A DNA stretch of 64,000 nt from Flagellimonas meishanensis (GTDB lineage: Bacteria; Bacteroidota; Bacteroidia; Flavobacteriales; Flavobacteriaceae): the NCBI RefSeq assembly GCF_019880545.1, contig NZ_JAINVW010000001.1:992001-1056000 (forward strand), in the 5' to 3' direction. The number at the start of each line of letters is the position of its first letter. Positions within the stretch are counted from its first letter, which is position 1. Of this stretch, positions 26,183-35,725 are shown one piece after another. Position numbers and translations under genes: made by a program. The notes beneath the pieces are model-generated. The model did not search any database and was not told the origin of the DNA. It worked only from the letters and a program-made list of their open reading frames with translations.

Positions 26183-27454
26183 CTAATCGATTAGGTCAAA
26201 ACCACAATAGGGCACCAATACCTCGGGGATTTTTATGCCCTTATCGGTTTGGTTGTTTTCCAGAATCCCGGCCAAAACCCTGGGCAGGGCCAGGGCACTT
26301 CCGTTCAGCGTGTGTGCCAGTTGTGTTTTTCCGCTGTTGTCCTTAAAACGTAGTTTTAATCGGTTGGCCTGAAAGGTTTCAAAGTTGGAAACGGAACTGA
26401 TTTCCAGCCAACGGTCCTGGGCGGTGGAAAAGACCTCAAAGTCATAGGTTAGGGCTGAGGTGAAGCCAAGATCGCCACCACATAATCGAAGAATTCGGTA
26501 GGGTAACTTCAGTTCCCCAAGAATGCCTTTCACGTGGTCCACCATTTCATCCAAAGCGGCATAGGAACTGTCCGGATGTTCGATTCGGACAATCTCGACC
26601 TTGTCAAACTGGTGCAAACGGTTGAGTCCGCGCACATGGGCCCCATAACTTCCGGCCTCTCTTCTAAAACACGGGGTGTACCCGGTATATTTTATGGGAA
26701 AATCCTTCTCGGAAAACATGTCATCCCGATGCAGGTTGGTAATTGGCACTTCCGCAGTTGGAATCAGATATAAATTGTCAGCCTGCACATGGTACATCTG
26801 CCCCTCTTTGTCTGGCAATTGCCCGGTTCCGTAACCCGAGGCCTCATTGACCATGAGCGGGGGCTGTACCTCCGTGTAGCCAGCTTCCGTGTTTTTATCC
26901 AAAAAGTAGGCGATCAGTGCGCGCTGCAATTTGGCCCCCTTGCCTTTGTACACCGGAAATCCGGCCCCTGTGACCTTTACACCCAATTCAAAATCAATGA
27001 TGTCATATTTTTTGGCAAGTTCCCAATGGGGCAGTGCATTTTCTCCCAAGGTCGGGATTGTCCCTGCACTGAAAACCTCTTCATTATCCTCTTCTGAGTT
27101 GCCTTTTGGCACTGATCCATGTGGAATATTGGGCACCAAATACAATTGCTCTTGCAGCGCTGCTGCTGCTGCTGTGAGGTCTTCGTTCAACTGTTTGGAG
27201 GTTTCCTTTAGGTTGGACGTTTTTTCCTTTAATGCATTGGCCTCTGCTGCTTTCCCAGATTTGAAAAGCATTCCAATTTCTTTGGAAAGCTTGTTGGATT
27301 CCGCAAGGGTATTGTCCAACTGGGTTTGTATGGACCTTCTTTCTTGGTCCAATTCTAGAATTTTTGCAATGATGGGAGCGGCATCAAAGTTGCGCTTTTT
27401 TAAGGCGTCAACGATTTTTTCTTGATTTTCCCGAATGGTCTGTAATTGAAGCAT
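26183..27454 (-). CDS. serS: seryl-tRNA synthetase
   Basis: 423 residues charging tRNA-Ser. N-terminal antiparallel coiled coil that grips the long variable arm (about residues 25-105, rich in K/E/L), then the class II core with motif 2 F-R-R-E-A-G-S-Y-G near 268 and the T-A-E-V-P substrate loop near 233, and motif 3 near the C-terminus (G-S-A-L-A-L-P-R). Preceded by a well-spaced -33/-7 promoter. Confidence 0.97.
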   Translation of the reverse strand: MLQLQTIRENQEKIVDALKKRNFDAAPIIAKILELDQERRSIQTQLDNTLAESNKLSKEIGMLFKSGKAAEANALKEKTSNLKETSKQLNEDLTAAAAALQEQLYLVPNIPHGSVPKGNSEEDNEEVFSAGTIPTLGENALPHWELAKKYDIIDFELGVKVTGAGFPVYKGKGAKLQRALIAYFLDKNTEAGYTEVQPPLMVNEASGYGTGQLPDKEGQMYHVQADNLYLIPTAEVPITNLHRDDMFSEKDFPIKYTGYTPCFRREAGSYGAHVRGLNRLHQFDKVEIVRIEHPDSSYAALDEMVDHVKGILGELKLPYRILRLCGGDLGFTSALTYDFEVFSTAQDRWLEISSVSNFETFQANRLKLRFKDNSGKTQLAHTLNGSALALPRVLAGILENNQTDKGIKIPEVLVPYCGFDLID

Positions 27455-27471
27455 GGCCTACTATTGAGCCG

Positions 27472-27502
27472 CAAATTTAAATCAATCTATATTGCTGCCC
27501 AA
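27472..27502 (-). promoter_or_regulatory. promoter of serS (-33 TTG, -7 TAAATTTG)
   Basis: On the minus strand TTG (27502-27500) is followed after 20 bp by TAAATTTG (27479-27472), both parts of the Bacteroidota consensus; the ATG is 17 bp further on. Confidence 0.6.
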
Positions 27503-27505
27503 CAA

Positions 27506-28822
27506 TTATTGGCTTTGGGAGGGACAGATCCATTCATTGTGAGAAAAATGTTTCCAGGGAACGCTGGCCAAGTCCACTGTTGGGTCGATAAATTCATAAA
27601 ACTTTCCGTCGTTTATTTTGACCTTGTTGCGAACAAAAATCTGGACATCTTCCCCCTTTTCGGCATATTCCTTTTTTAGACGCTGTGCAAATTGCCATGT
27701 GAAATCGGGATAACAAGCCACTCTATCTTTTTGCTTGTCCGTAAGATAGTCATCCAATTTGGGGTATGTAACCCGGTTGTTTTCCTTGTTCACGATTTTG
27801 AACTGAATGGTGCCCTGCCTTCCACGGAGCATCATCCGCCAACTTAGCCGGTGGCCCTCTTCGGTCCATAGTACGTCGTCCTGAAACATATGGTGTCTGA
27901 GGGGCAACATCAACTGAACAACAAAGTAGATGCCTAAAATACCAACGATAACATTTCGGTTTTTGGGTACTTCAAATACTTTGGGGATGTCTATTTTCTT
28001 TGTCCTTAGAAAGATGTTTCGAATGGTTTGCGGCTCAAAAAAGAAAACGGTAAATGCCAGGGACAGGTAGGGGAAAATGCCTATCCTAAAAACATAGCTA
28101 TTGAACAGGTGGAAGAAAATTGAAAATGCAAAGGCAATTTTCCGTGTTCGCTTCCAGAGCAGTGCGGGCACTATCAGTAAATCGAATAGAATTCCAAAAA
28201 CGGCCACGGCTACATGTACCCATTTTTGCTGTAGAAGTTCCCCAACAAGGAAATAATCCTTTTTGGGCCGCATCAATACATCGATGAAAGTGAAATCCAA
28301 CCAGTCCCCATAAAGTTTGGCCACTGAAGCGTAAGTATAAACAATGAAGAGCTGTAAAATGATGGTCCAGCGAATCCAGTTGGCCATGGTTTGTGCCCGT
28401 AGGACCGGATTGCGCTTGGCATCCAAGGAAGCGTCCCTATGGGCGGGGAAAAAGGCCATGATAAAGGCCAACAGCATCAACAAATAATAATGGTTGTTGT
28501 AGGATGTTTTTTGCATGAGGTAAACACCGGTCCACATAAAAGCAAAGGCAAATGCGTTGAAACGATATTTATACCCCACCATGATAAACAGGCCAAGCGT
28601 TCCCATGATGGCAAAATAAAAATACATACCATAGCCGGGAAGGGGTTGTAGCCATTCAAATCCTATAAAAGAGAAAGTGAACTTGGGTTCAACCAAAGTC
28701 CTGCGTACCCATCCTGTGATTATGGCCCCGTAGCACTCAGCGCTGACCAGGAAACCATAAAAAATTCGGAACACGACCAGTTGCGCGTTATCGATTTTTT
28801 TAAAAAGAAAACGGTCAAGCAT
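27506..28822 (-). CDS. HTTM/vitamin K-dependent carboxylase-like membrane protein
   Basis: 438 residues with about seven or eight hydrophobic helices in the first 330 and a soluble C-terminal part. The pattern (R-I-F-Y-G near residue 19, Y-N-N-H-Y-Y-L near 108, F-P-A-H-R-D-A-S-L-D near 125, Y-A-S-V-A-K-L near 164, L-P-L-R-H-H near 314) is that of HTTM proteins, the family of vertebrate gamma-glutamyl carboxylase (GGCX). Bacterial members' substrates are mostly unknown. The start overlaps the ribF stop by 8 bp, so it is coexpressed with ribF. Confidence 0.82.
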   Translation of the reverse strand: MLDRFLFKKIDNAQLVVFRIFYGFLVSAECYGAIITGWVRRTLVEPKFTFSFIGFEWLQPLPGYGMYFYFAIMGTLGLFIMVGYKYRFNAFAFAFMWTGVYLMQKTSYNNHYYLLMLLAFIMAFFPAHRDASLDAKRNPVLRAQTMANWIRWTIILQLFIVYTYASVAKLYGDWLDFTFIDVLMRPKKDYFLVGELLQQKWVHVAVAVFGILFDLLIVPALLWKRTRKIAFAFSIFFHLFNSYVFRIGIFPYLSLAFTVFFFEPQTIRNIFLRTKKIDIPKVFEVPKNRNVIVGILGIYFVVQLMLPLRHHMFQDDVLWTEEGHRLSWRMMLRGRQGTIQFKIVNKENNRVTYPKLDDYLTDKQKDRVACYPDFTWQFAQRLKKEYAEKGEDVQIFVRNKVKINDGKFYEFIDPTVDLASVPWKHFSHNEWICPSQSQ

Positions 28823-29753
28823 CGGTTTTGGAAATTAGTTCCAGGGATTGGTCCTTGTCCTTGATCAATTGCGCCCTCAACTCATCTATGGTATCAAATT
28901 TATGCTCATCACGGATGCGGTGCAGGATGCCCACTTGGATTTTTTGGTCGTATAGGTTGCCATTGAAATCAAAGAAATTGATCTCAATGCTCTTTTTGGT
29001 TCCGGAGACCGTGGGGTTGAACCCAATGTTCATCATCCCGTGATATTCCATACCATTGATTTCTCCCGTAACCACGTACACTCCATTTTTGGGAATCAGC
29101 TTGTAGTCTTCCTCAATGTGTAGATTGGCGGTCGGGAACCCAAATTGCTTCCCGAGCCCTTTTCCTTTCATAATCGTTCCCGTTAATCTATAGGGATAAC
29201 TTAGGTAGTTATTGGCGGTGGTGATGTCGCCTTCCAGAAGTGCTTTTCTTATTTTGGTGGAACTCACTGAAACCTCGTCGATTTCTTGGGCAGGGATTTC
29301 CTCGACCTCGAAATCAAGCGTATTCCCAAAGGCAATCAGGTCCTGTATGTTGGCGTTGCGGTTTCTTCCAAATCTGTGGTCGTACCCAATGATTATTTTC
29401 TTGGCATTTAAGCTATTGACCAATATATCCCGCACAAATTCGGTCGCTGAAAGTCTCGAGAATTTTTTTGTGAAGGGATAAATGATAAGATAATCAAGCC
29501 CCATTTCTTCCAAAATCTGTCTCTTTTCATCCAAGGTGTTGAGTAGTTGTATATCCGCATCCTTCTGCAAAACCATGCGGGGGTGGGGGAAAAAGGTAAG
29601 TACGGTGGACTTTAAGCCTGAGTTTTTGGCATCATTTATGAGGCGTTCCAATATCTTGCGGTGACCGAGATGGACACCGTCAAAAGTACCTATGGTGATG
29701 ACCGTTTGATGTGCAATGCCCTTAAAACGAGAAATATCTTGGATTGTTTCCAC
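28815..29753 (-). CDS. ribF: bifunctional riboflavin kinase/FAD synthetase
   Basis: 312 residues making FMN and then FAD from riboflavin. N-terminal nucleotidyltransferase (FAD synthetase) with T-I-G-T-F-D-G-V-H-L-G-H near residue 20 and G-Y-D-H-R-F-G near 123; C-terminal flavokinase with G-K-G-L-G-K-Q-F-G-F-P-T-A-N near 196-209 and an E-I-N-F-F-D-F near 263. Length and order are standard for the prokaryotic enzyme. Divergent from the metalloprotease gene, 55 bp apart. Confidence 0.96.
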   Translation of the reverse strand: METIQDISRFKGIAHQTVITIGTFDGVHLGHRKILERLINDAKNSGLKSTVLTFFPHPRMVLQKDADIQLLNTLDEKRQILEEMGLDYLIIYPFTKKFSRLSATEFVRDILVNSLNAKKIIIGYDHRFGRNRNANIQDLIAFGNTLDFEVEEIPAQEIDEVSVSSTKIRKALLEGDITTANNYLSYPYRLTGTIMKGKGLGKQFGFPTANLHIEEDYKLIPKNGVYVVTGEINGMEYHGMMNIGFNPTVSGTKKSIEINFFDFNGNLYDQKIQVGILHRIRDEHKFDTIDELRAQLIKDKDQSLELISKTDA

Positions 29754-29776
29754 CTAATTGAGAAATAAAAAAGGCT

Positions 29777-29784
29777 TATTTTTG
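29777..29784 (+). promoter_or_regulatory. -7 promoter box (TATTTTTG) of the metalloprotease gene
   Basis: Perfect TAnnTTTG match 24 bp before the ATG at 29809, with a TTG 16 bp further upstream (29758-29760) as a possible -33 element. Confidence 0.55.
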
Positions 29785-29808
29785 AAATTTGACCGATGCC
29801 CTAATCGT

Positions 29809-32800
29809 ATGAAAGCTAAATTACATCTTGTTTTTTCAATAACCATAATTTTTACTGGCTTTTCCATACACGGTCAGCAGGGCTACTGGAAATCTGTTCC
29901 CAAGGAGGCTGGCCTAAAGAGTGCCTCGGTCCACAACGCATCAAAAGCAAAGGCGGCTTATTTTCTGGACAAAGCCATGTTTGCCAAGGAATTACAACAA
30001 CTTTCAGTTTCAAAAGAAAGACGCATTGTTGCCCATTTACCTATAGGAACCGACAAAATGCTGGCTTTTGACCTTAAGGAAACCGCTGTACTGAATCCTG
30101 AATTGGCCCAAAAATACCCTCAGATAAAATCCTACACGGGTTCCAGCCTCAATGGTGAATACAAGCTTAAGTTGAGCAGTTCCCACAAAGGATTGCAGGG
30201 TATGATCGTCAACAAGAGGGATGGAAAAACCTTTTTTATGGAAAAGGTGTCCAATAGGTCTGATACCTATCTTTTATATGAAAAAGGGTCTGGGGCTTCC
30301 GCCAAGGAAGACTTTTTATGCGAAACGGCGAAATTACAGGCATCGGTTTCCAAGACCATTGTGCCCTTGGTGGATGATCAATTGCTGAGGAGGTACAGGA
30401 TCGCGGTATCCGCTTCAGGCGAGTATACCCAATTCCATGGCGGAACCGTGGCCGATGCCCTGGCGGCCATCAATGCAACCTTGACCCGGGTGAATGAAGT
30501 TTTTGAAACCGATCTGGGTGTGACTCTTGAACTGGTACCGAACAATGACCTTGTAATTTTTACCGATCCCAATACAGATCCCTACACTTCTAATTTGAAT
30601 AGCCAAGTGCAAAATACACTGACCACCAATATTGGGGAGGCAAATTATGATGTGGGCCATCTTTTTCATAAAGTTGACGAGGGTGAGGATAATGGCAACG
30701 CAGGCTTTATCGGGGCGGTCTGTTCGGACAATCAGAAGGGCAGTGCTTTTTCCTCTGCGTTCAATCCACAGGGCGATGTTTTTGATCTGGACTACGTTTC
30801 CCATGAACTGGGCCACCAGTTCGGGGCGAACCATACGTGGTCTTTTGAGTCCGAAGGAACCGGAGTACAGGCGGAACCCGCTAGTGGAACCACAATAATG
30901 GGATATGCGGGGATTGTTCCCGGCAACAATGTGGCCCCCAATGGGGATGATTATTTTCACTATTACAGCATTCTGCAGATATCGGAGTATTTACAGACCA
31001 TCTCATGTGCCCAGACTGTGGCGCTCACAAATGCTCCTCCAGTGGTTACTCCTATGGGGGATTATATTATTCCCAAAGGAACCGCCTTTGTTTTGGAAGG
31101 GGAGGCAAACGACCCCGATATTGGGGATATTCTCACCTACACCTGGGAACAGATTGACAATGGAGTAGTCACAACAGGTACGTTTGGACCCAACAATCCC
31201 AGTTCGGCCAATTTTAGGTCTTTACCGCCCAGTACCGATCCGGTACGATATTTTCCAAGACTTTCTGAAGTGGTACAGGGAAATCTTACACAAACCGATC
31301 CATTGATCAATGAGGCATGGGAAACAGTCTCCAATGTGGAACGGGACCTCAGTTTTGCATTGACCGTTAGGGACAACGCAGCAGGAGGGGGACAGGTTAT
31401 TTCAGATGTACTGGGCGTTCGGGTCATCAATGCCGCAGGACCATTTGTGGTTACTTCGCAGGCATCATCGGAAGTATATGGTGCAGGAACAATACAAGAG
31501 GTGACTTGGGATGTGGCCAATACCAATCAACTTCCCATCAGTGCAGAGACAGTGGATATTTTTCTTTCCACAGATGGCGGGGCCAGTTTTCCCATTTTGT
31601 TGGCCGATGATACCTTGAATGATGGTATGGAGGATATTTTGATTCCAGGGAACGTTACAAGCAATGCCAGAATTATGGTAAAGGCTAGTGATAATGTCTT
31701 TTTCTCTGTCAGCGCATCAAATTTTTCCATTCAGCAATCAGATGTGGTGCTGGCATTTCAGAATCTCGATCATGAAGTATGTCAACCCAACGACCTTATA
31801 ATTCCGTTCACCTATCAAACCTTTGGTGGTTTCAGCGAAACATCTACCTTTTCCGCCGATGTGCCTGTAGGTTTGACGGCCTCTTTCAATCCTGTAAATG
31901 CAACTGGAAATGATACTGCTGTTGATCTGACCTTGTCAAACACCAACAATGTTGCTCCAGGGGTATATGACATTACGGTTACATCAACTTCTGCATCGGT
32001 AACCAAGGAAGTTGTTTTGTCGGTTGCTATACGGGATGCAGGTTTTACCGATGTTGTGCTTTTATCACCGGTGGATGCTGCAGCCAATGTATCATTAAAT
32101 GCGCAGTTGAGTTGGGAGGCAAACCCGCTTTACTCTTCCTATGACGTGGAGGTCGCAACCGATGTCGGTTTTTCGAGCATAGTTGCATCAGCAACGGTTC
32201 CATTTAATTTTTACTTGGCCTCAGACCTTTTGGAACAAACCGATTATTTTTGGAGAGCTCGGCCAAATAACGGATGCGGTTCGGGTGTTTTCGGAACACC
32301 ATTTAGCTTCTCAACCACCCAGTTGGATTGCCAAAGTTTTGATAAATCAACTGATCTGCCCCTTGAAATTCCGTCCGCTGGAACCCCTACCGTATCGACT
32401 TCCATCCAAATTTTTGAGGATTTGGTCATTTCCGATGTCAATGTGAATATCGACCTTTCCCATACCTTCCTGGAAGATTTGGTAATTACGCTCATTTCAC
32501 CTGCTGGCACCCGAGTGGCACTTGTGGCCAATACTTGTGGTGACCTGAACAATATCAACGCAATTTTTGATGACGATGGCTCCCCGATTTCCTGCTCGGG
32601 CAACCCTGCAATTTCAGGTACGGTTGGCCCACTGGGTTCGTTAGCCTCTTTGCAAGGTGAATCCGTCCTGGGAGAGTGGATTTTGGAAATAAGGGATACA
32701 GCTCCCAGCGATGGGGGGTTCTTGAACGGTTTTTCCCTTGAAGTCTGCGCCGAAGGAGCTTTTAGACCTGATGAAGATGAGGATGGTGTTTTTGACGACG

Positions 32801-33582
32801 GGGACGACCTATGCCTTGGGACTCCAAAAGGTACTGAAGTGGACGTTACCGGATGTCCCGTGAATCGATTTCCTGCGGATAACTTTACCGTGGAAATTCA
32901 GAGCGAAGCCTGCAGAAGCAACAATGATGGCTCAATTTCGGTGACGGCCTCCGACAGTTCAATAACCTATAGCGGGGTACTCACCGGGGTTGGCACGTCG
33001 CTCAATGCAGATTTCACCAGCACACACACGTTTCAAAACGTAGGGGCTGGCAGCTATACCCTGTGCATAAACGGGACAAATGGGGCCACAACTTTTCAGG
33101 AGACTTGTTTTGAGGTGGTCGTTTCCCAACCGGAAGTATTGTCGGTTGCAGCGGTTGTTGATGCAGGCCTGCTGGAACTGACCTTGCAGGGAGGAAATTT
33201 CTACAACGTTGAACTTAATGGATTGGTAACACAGACCGAAGAATCCAAAATAACGATACCCTTGGCCGAAGGGCGCAATTCCTTGAAAGTATATACCAAC
33301 CTGCCTTGCCAGGGCACCTTCGAGGAAAGTTTCCTTTTTACTTCTAGACCTATTCTCTATCCCAATCCGGTGTTTGCCAGTGGCACCATTTTCTTGAACG
33401 GCTATTCGGGACCTGTTGGCATTGAGGTGTTCTCCATGATAGGAAGGCTCTCCATGTCCGATACCGTACAGGTTAATGGAAATCAGCTTGAACTGGATTT
33501 CTCAGCATTGGCATCGGGAACTTATGTTCTAAGGGTAAAGACCAATAATGCAACGGAAGTATTCAAATTGATAAAAAGATGA
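29809..33582 (+). CDS. T9SS-exported reprolysin-like metalloprotease with P domain
   Basis: About 1257 residues from ATG 29809, downstream of the -7 box (TTG 29758 is unlikely). Order: signal peptide (to IHGQ), N-terminal propeptide-like region, zinc peptidase with H332-E-x-x-H-Q-F-G-A-N-H342 and Met-turn T-I-M-G-Y-A-G about 35 residues later, Ig/FN3-like beta domains, a proprotein convertase P domain (about 850-980; F-L-E-D-L-V-I-T-L and G-x-W-x-L-x-I-x-D), a short acidic D-E-D-E-D-G-V-F-D-D-G-D-D calcium-type segment, and a C-terminal T9SS type A sorting domain (Y-P-N-P-V ... G-T-Y-V-L-R-V). A secreted protease; substrate unknown. Overlaps the next gene by 4 bp. Confidence 0.92.
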   Translation: MKAKLHLVFSITIIFTGFSIHGQQGYWKSVPKEAGLKSASVHNASKAKAAYFLDKAMFAKELQQLSVSKERRIVAHLPIGTDKMLAFDLKETAVLNPELAQKYPQIKSYTGSSLNGEYKLKLSSSHKGLQGMIVNKRDGKTFFMEKVSNRSDTYLLYEKGSGASAKEDFLCETAKLQASVSKTIVPLVDDQLLRRYRIAVSASGEYTQFHGGTVADALAAINATLTRVNEVFETDLGVTLELVPNNDLVIFTDPNTDPYTSNLNSQVQNTLTTNIGEANYDVGHLFHKVDEGEDNGNAGFIGAVCSDNQKGSAFSSAFNPQGDVFDLDYVSHELGHQFGANHTWSFESEGTGVQAEPASGTTIMGYAGIVPGNNVAPNGDDYFHYYSILQISEYLQTISCAQTVALTNAPPVVTPMGDYIIPKGTAFVLEGEANDPDIGDILTYTWEQIDNGVVTTGTFGPNNPSSANFRSLPPSTDPVRYFPRLSEVVQGNLTQTDPLINEAWETVSNVERDLSFALTVRDNAAGGGQVISDVLGVRVINAAGPFVVTSQASSEVYGAGTIQEVTWDVANTNQLPISAETVDIFLSTDGGASFPILLADDTLNDGMEDILIPGNVTSNARIMVKASDNVFFSVSASNFSIQQSDVVLAFQNLDHEVCQPNDLIIPFTYQTFGGFSETSTFSADVPVGLTASFNPVNATGNDTAVDLTLSNTNNVAPGVYDITVTSTSASVTKEVVLSVAIRDAGFTDVVLLSPVDAAANVSLNAQLSWEANPLYSSYDVEVATDVGFSSIVASATVPFNFYLASDLLEQTDYFWRARPNNGCGSGVFGTPFSFSTTQLDCQSFDKSTDLPLEIPSAGTPTVSTSIQIFEDLVISDVNVNIDLSHTFLEDLVITLISPAGTRVALVANTCGDLNNINAIFDDDGSPISCSGNPAISGTVGPLGSLASLQGESVLGEWILEIRDTAPSDGGFLNGFSLEVCAEGAFRPDEDEDGVFDDGDDLCLGTPKGTEVDVTGCPVNRFPADNFTVEIQSEACRSNNDGSISVTASDSSITYSGVLTGVGTSLNADFTSTHTFQNVGAGSYTLCINGTNGATTFQETCFEVVVSQPEVLSVAAVVDAGLLELTLQGGNFYNVELNGLVTQTEESKITIPLAEGRNSLKVYTNLPCQGTFEESFLFTSRPILYPNPVFASGTIFLNGYSGPVGIEVFSMIGRLSMSDTVQVNGNQLELDFSALASGTYVLRVKTNNATEVFKLIKR

Positions 33583-34265
33583 AAAAATACCTATACCCAA
33601 TTGCTGTGTTGCTAGTGCTGACTTCATGTGGAGGCAATGACGACCCACCACCTGCTCCTGGAGGGGCAAATTTGGTCTTCCCCGAAGAGAATTCAGAATG
33701 CACAACGGGGGTGAGTGTCAATGAAAATCTTAGTCAGGTCACTTTTAGGTGGGAGGCTTCGAAGAATACGGACAGTTATACCTTGAGTGCCGTAAACTTG
33801 GACACAAACGTACCCCAAACAATATCCACAGCGGCTACTTCCGCCAGTTTATCCATTGCCAAGGGGACACCTTTTTCATGGTCGGTCACTTCTAGGAATT
33901 CGAGATCAGAACAAGTGGCTACCAGCGAAACATGGTTGTTCTACAATGCTGGTGCCCAAACAACCTATGCTCCGTTCCCGGCGCAGTTGGTAAGTCCCAC
34001 ATCAGGGGCAACGGTTCAAAAGAATATTGCCAATGAAGTGCTGCTCCAATGGATGGGTGCTGATGTGGACAATGATATTGATTCTTTCCAAATTCTCTTT
34101 TCGGACCAAAATCCGCCCCAAACCGAAGTGGGTACCACAGATGCATCTGTAATGGAAGTTTCCGTAAGCGTAAGTTCCGATACAGTCTATTATTGGAAGG
34201 TAATTACCACCGATTTGGAGGGGAACACCTCCGATTCGGGAATTTTTGAGTTCAGGGTCTTCTGA
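33579..34265 (+). CDS. lipoprotein with fibronectin III-like domains
   Basis: 228 residues; a lipobox L-T-S-C (Cys17) follows a short hydrophobic signal, then G-G-N-D-D, which in Bacteroidota can favour surface display. The remainder holds two Ig/FN3-like beta units (W-E-A-S-K-N-T-D-S-Y-T-L, then W-M-G-A-D-V-D-N-D-I-D-S-F). Its ATG overlaps the metalloprotease stop (ATGA), so it is translated with it and may anchor or assist that protease. It ends on the base before the pth stop. Confidence 0.85.
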   Translation: MKKYLYPIAVLLVLTSCGGNDDPPPAPGGANLVFPEENSECTTGVSVNENLSQVTFRWEASKNTDSYTLSAVNLDTNVPQTISTAATSASLSIAKGTPFSWSVTSRNSRSEQVATSETWLFYNAGAQTTYAPFPAQLVSPTSGATVQKNIANEVLLQWMGADVDNDIDSFQILFSDQNPPQTEVGTTDASVMEVSVSVSSDTVYYWKVITTDLEGNTSDSGIFEFRVF

Positions 34266-34895
34266 TCAGGTTCCGTTAAATTGGTTCATGGTGTTTTTGA
34301 CACCAGAAAAAACGAAAGATTGTATAAGGTCGGCTGATTTTTTAAGACGTTCCGGTAACGCGCTGGTTTCTTGCTCGTTCCATTTCCCCAAAACGTAATC
34401 CACTTGTCTTCCCTTACTAAATTCAGACCCAATGCCAAATCTAAAACGATTGTATTGTGTGGTCTGGAGTAGGTCTTGGATATTCTTTAACCCGTTATGC
34501 CCTCCATCGCTGCCTTTGGTCTTAAGCCGTAATGTTCCAAAATCCAGGTTGATGTCGTCTGTGACAATGAGCACATTTTCCAGAGGAATTTTTTCTTTTT
34601 CCATCCAATGCTTGACCGCCTTACCGCTGAGATTCATGTAGGTTGAAGGCTTTAGGCAAAGAATGCTCCGACCTTTGTGTTTGAACGTTCCTACCGACCC
34701 CAACTTTGCACTTTCAAATTTTAAGTCTTCCTGTTGGGCAAGAAAATCCAATATCTTGAAACCGACGTTATGTCGGGTTTCCTCATATTCAGGGCCAATG
34801 TTGCCAAGGCCGACGATAAGATATTTTTTCATAGCATCCTTTTCTTGAAGCCACCTTTGCGAAGGGCCAAATAAATCGGTTATCCACCTAATCAT
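34266..34895 (-). CDS. pth: peptidyl-tRNA hydrolase
   Basis: 209 residues releasing tRNA from stalled peptidyl-tRNA. Seen: L-I-V-G-L-G-N-I-G-x-x-Y-x-x-T-R-H-N-V-G-F (catalytic His and Asn) near residue 25-43, K-P-S-T-Y-M-N-L-S-G, D-D-I-N-L-D-F-G-x-x-R-L-K and G-G-H-N-G-L-K. A 21-residue N-terminal extension precedes the conserved MKKYLIVGLG; similar extensions occur in other flavobacteria, though ATG 34832 is also possible. Downstream member of the prs-rplY-pth row, but separated from rplY by a terminator. Confidence 0.95.
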   Translation of the reverse strand: MIRWITDLFGPSQRWLQEKDAMKKYLIVGLGNIGPEYEETRHNVGFKILDFLAQQEDLKFESAKLGSVGTFKHKGRSILCLKPSTYMNLSGKAVKHWMEKEKIPLENVLIVTDDINLDFGTLRLKTKGSDGGHNGLKNIQDLLQTTQYNRFRFGIGSEFSKGRQVDYVLGKWNEQETSALPERLKKSADLIQSFVFSGVKNTMNQFNGT

Positions 34896-34924
34896 GCCTA
34901 ATGTTGTTGAACGCTAAAAATACG

Positions 34925-34968
34925 AAAGCATCCCAAATTCTACAGCAAATGCAAAACTGGGATGCTTT
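34925..34968. terminator. rho-independent terminator between rplY and pth
   Basis: Perfect 11-bp stem AAAGCATCCCA / TGGGATGCTTT with a 22-nt loop, 19 bp beyond the rplY stop. T-runs on both sides allow it to work in either direction. It suggests pth has its own promoter or depends on readthrough. Confidence 0.75.
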
Positions 34969-34987
34969 TTGGTATGGATTGAAAAAA

Positions 34988-35644
34988 TTATTCCGCCGCT
35001 TCAGTTGCAGGAGCTTCTGCACCACCTTCTTCGGCAGTAGCCTCCACGCCTTCTTCTGCACCTTCATCTTCCTCCTCCTCATCAACATCGTCAACCGATG
35101 TTCTGGAAGCTTTCACCTGAACAACAGCGGTGCTGTCGGGATGAAGAATTGTAAAATCATCGTTCAACAAGGTTTCCACGGCAATGGTACCTCCAATTCT
35201 CAGTTTGGAAATATCCACTGTAATGAAATCCGGAAGCAATCCGGGCAATGCCCTGATGGCAAGCTTTCTTTTTCTGAAAAGCAAACGTCCACCGTTTCTA
35301 ACACCGGGGGAGTTCCCTTCCAATCGCACAGGAATGTTCATGGTAACAGGCTTGTCGTTGAACAACTGATAAAAATCCATGTGCAAGATCTTGTCCGTTA
35401 CCGGGTGAAATTGGATATCCTGCATTACGGCATCGAACTTTTGGCCGTCCTCCAATTCAATTACGACAGTGTGTGCGTTTGGGGTGTAAACCAAATCTTT
35501 GAATGTAAGCTCGTCTGCTGAAAAGTGCAAAGCCTTATCCCCCCCGTACAACACGCAAGGGACCTTTCCAGCATTACGTAGGGCCTTGGTCGCTACCTTG
35601 CCCACGCTTTCTCTTTGGGATCCTTTGATAGTAATTGATTTCAT
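34988..35644 (-). CDS. rplY: 50S ribosomal protein L25/general stress protein Ctc
   Basis: 218 residues: the N-terminal L25 5S-rRNA-binding domain ([22 protein letters not shown]) and the CTC/TL5 C-terminal beta domain ([16 protein letters not shown]). The last 45 residues are an acidic A/E/D-rich tail typical of Bacteroidota L25. Binds 5S rRNA in the large subunit. Confidence 0.95.
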   Translation of the reverse strand: MKSITIKGSQRESVGKVATKALRNAGKVPCVLYGGDKALHFSADELTFKDLVYTPNAHTVVIELEDGQKFDAVMQDIQFHPVTDKILHMDFYQLFNDKPVTMNIPVRLEGNSPGVRNGGRLLFRKRKLAIRALPGLLPDFITVDISKLRIGGTIAVETLLNDDFTILHPDSTAVVQVKASRTSVDDVDEEEEDEGAEEGVEATAEEGGAEAPATEAAE

Positions 35645-35687
35645 AATAACTAGTAACTATATAAATTAAATTGTTTCTGATATCTTT

Positions 35688-35725
35688 TTCGAAGTGCCGG
35701 TGCCTGTCCGGCGTAGTCGAAGGCT
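35688..35725. repeat. imperfect inverted repeat between prs and rplY
   Basis: TTCGA-AGTGCCGG ... CCGGCGTAGTCGAAGG form an interrupted stem with an apical CCGG pair. The TCGACTACGCCGGACAGGC wording on the minus strand resembles degenerate copies of common flavobacterial intergenic repeats. It starts at the prs stop codon and could also work as an attenuating hairpin. Confidence 0.45.
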
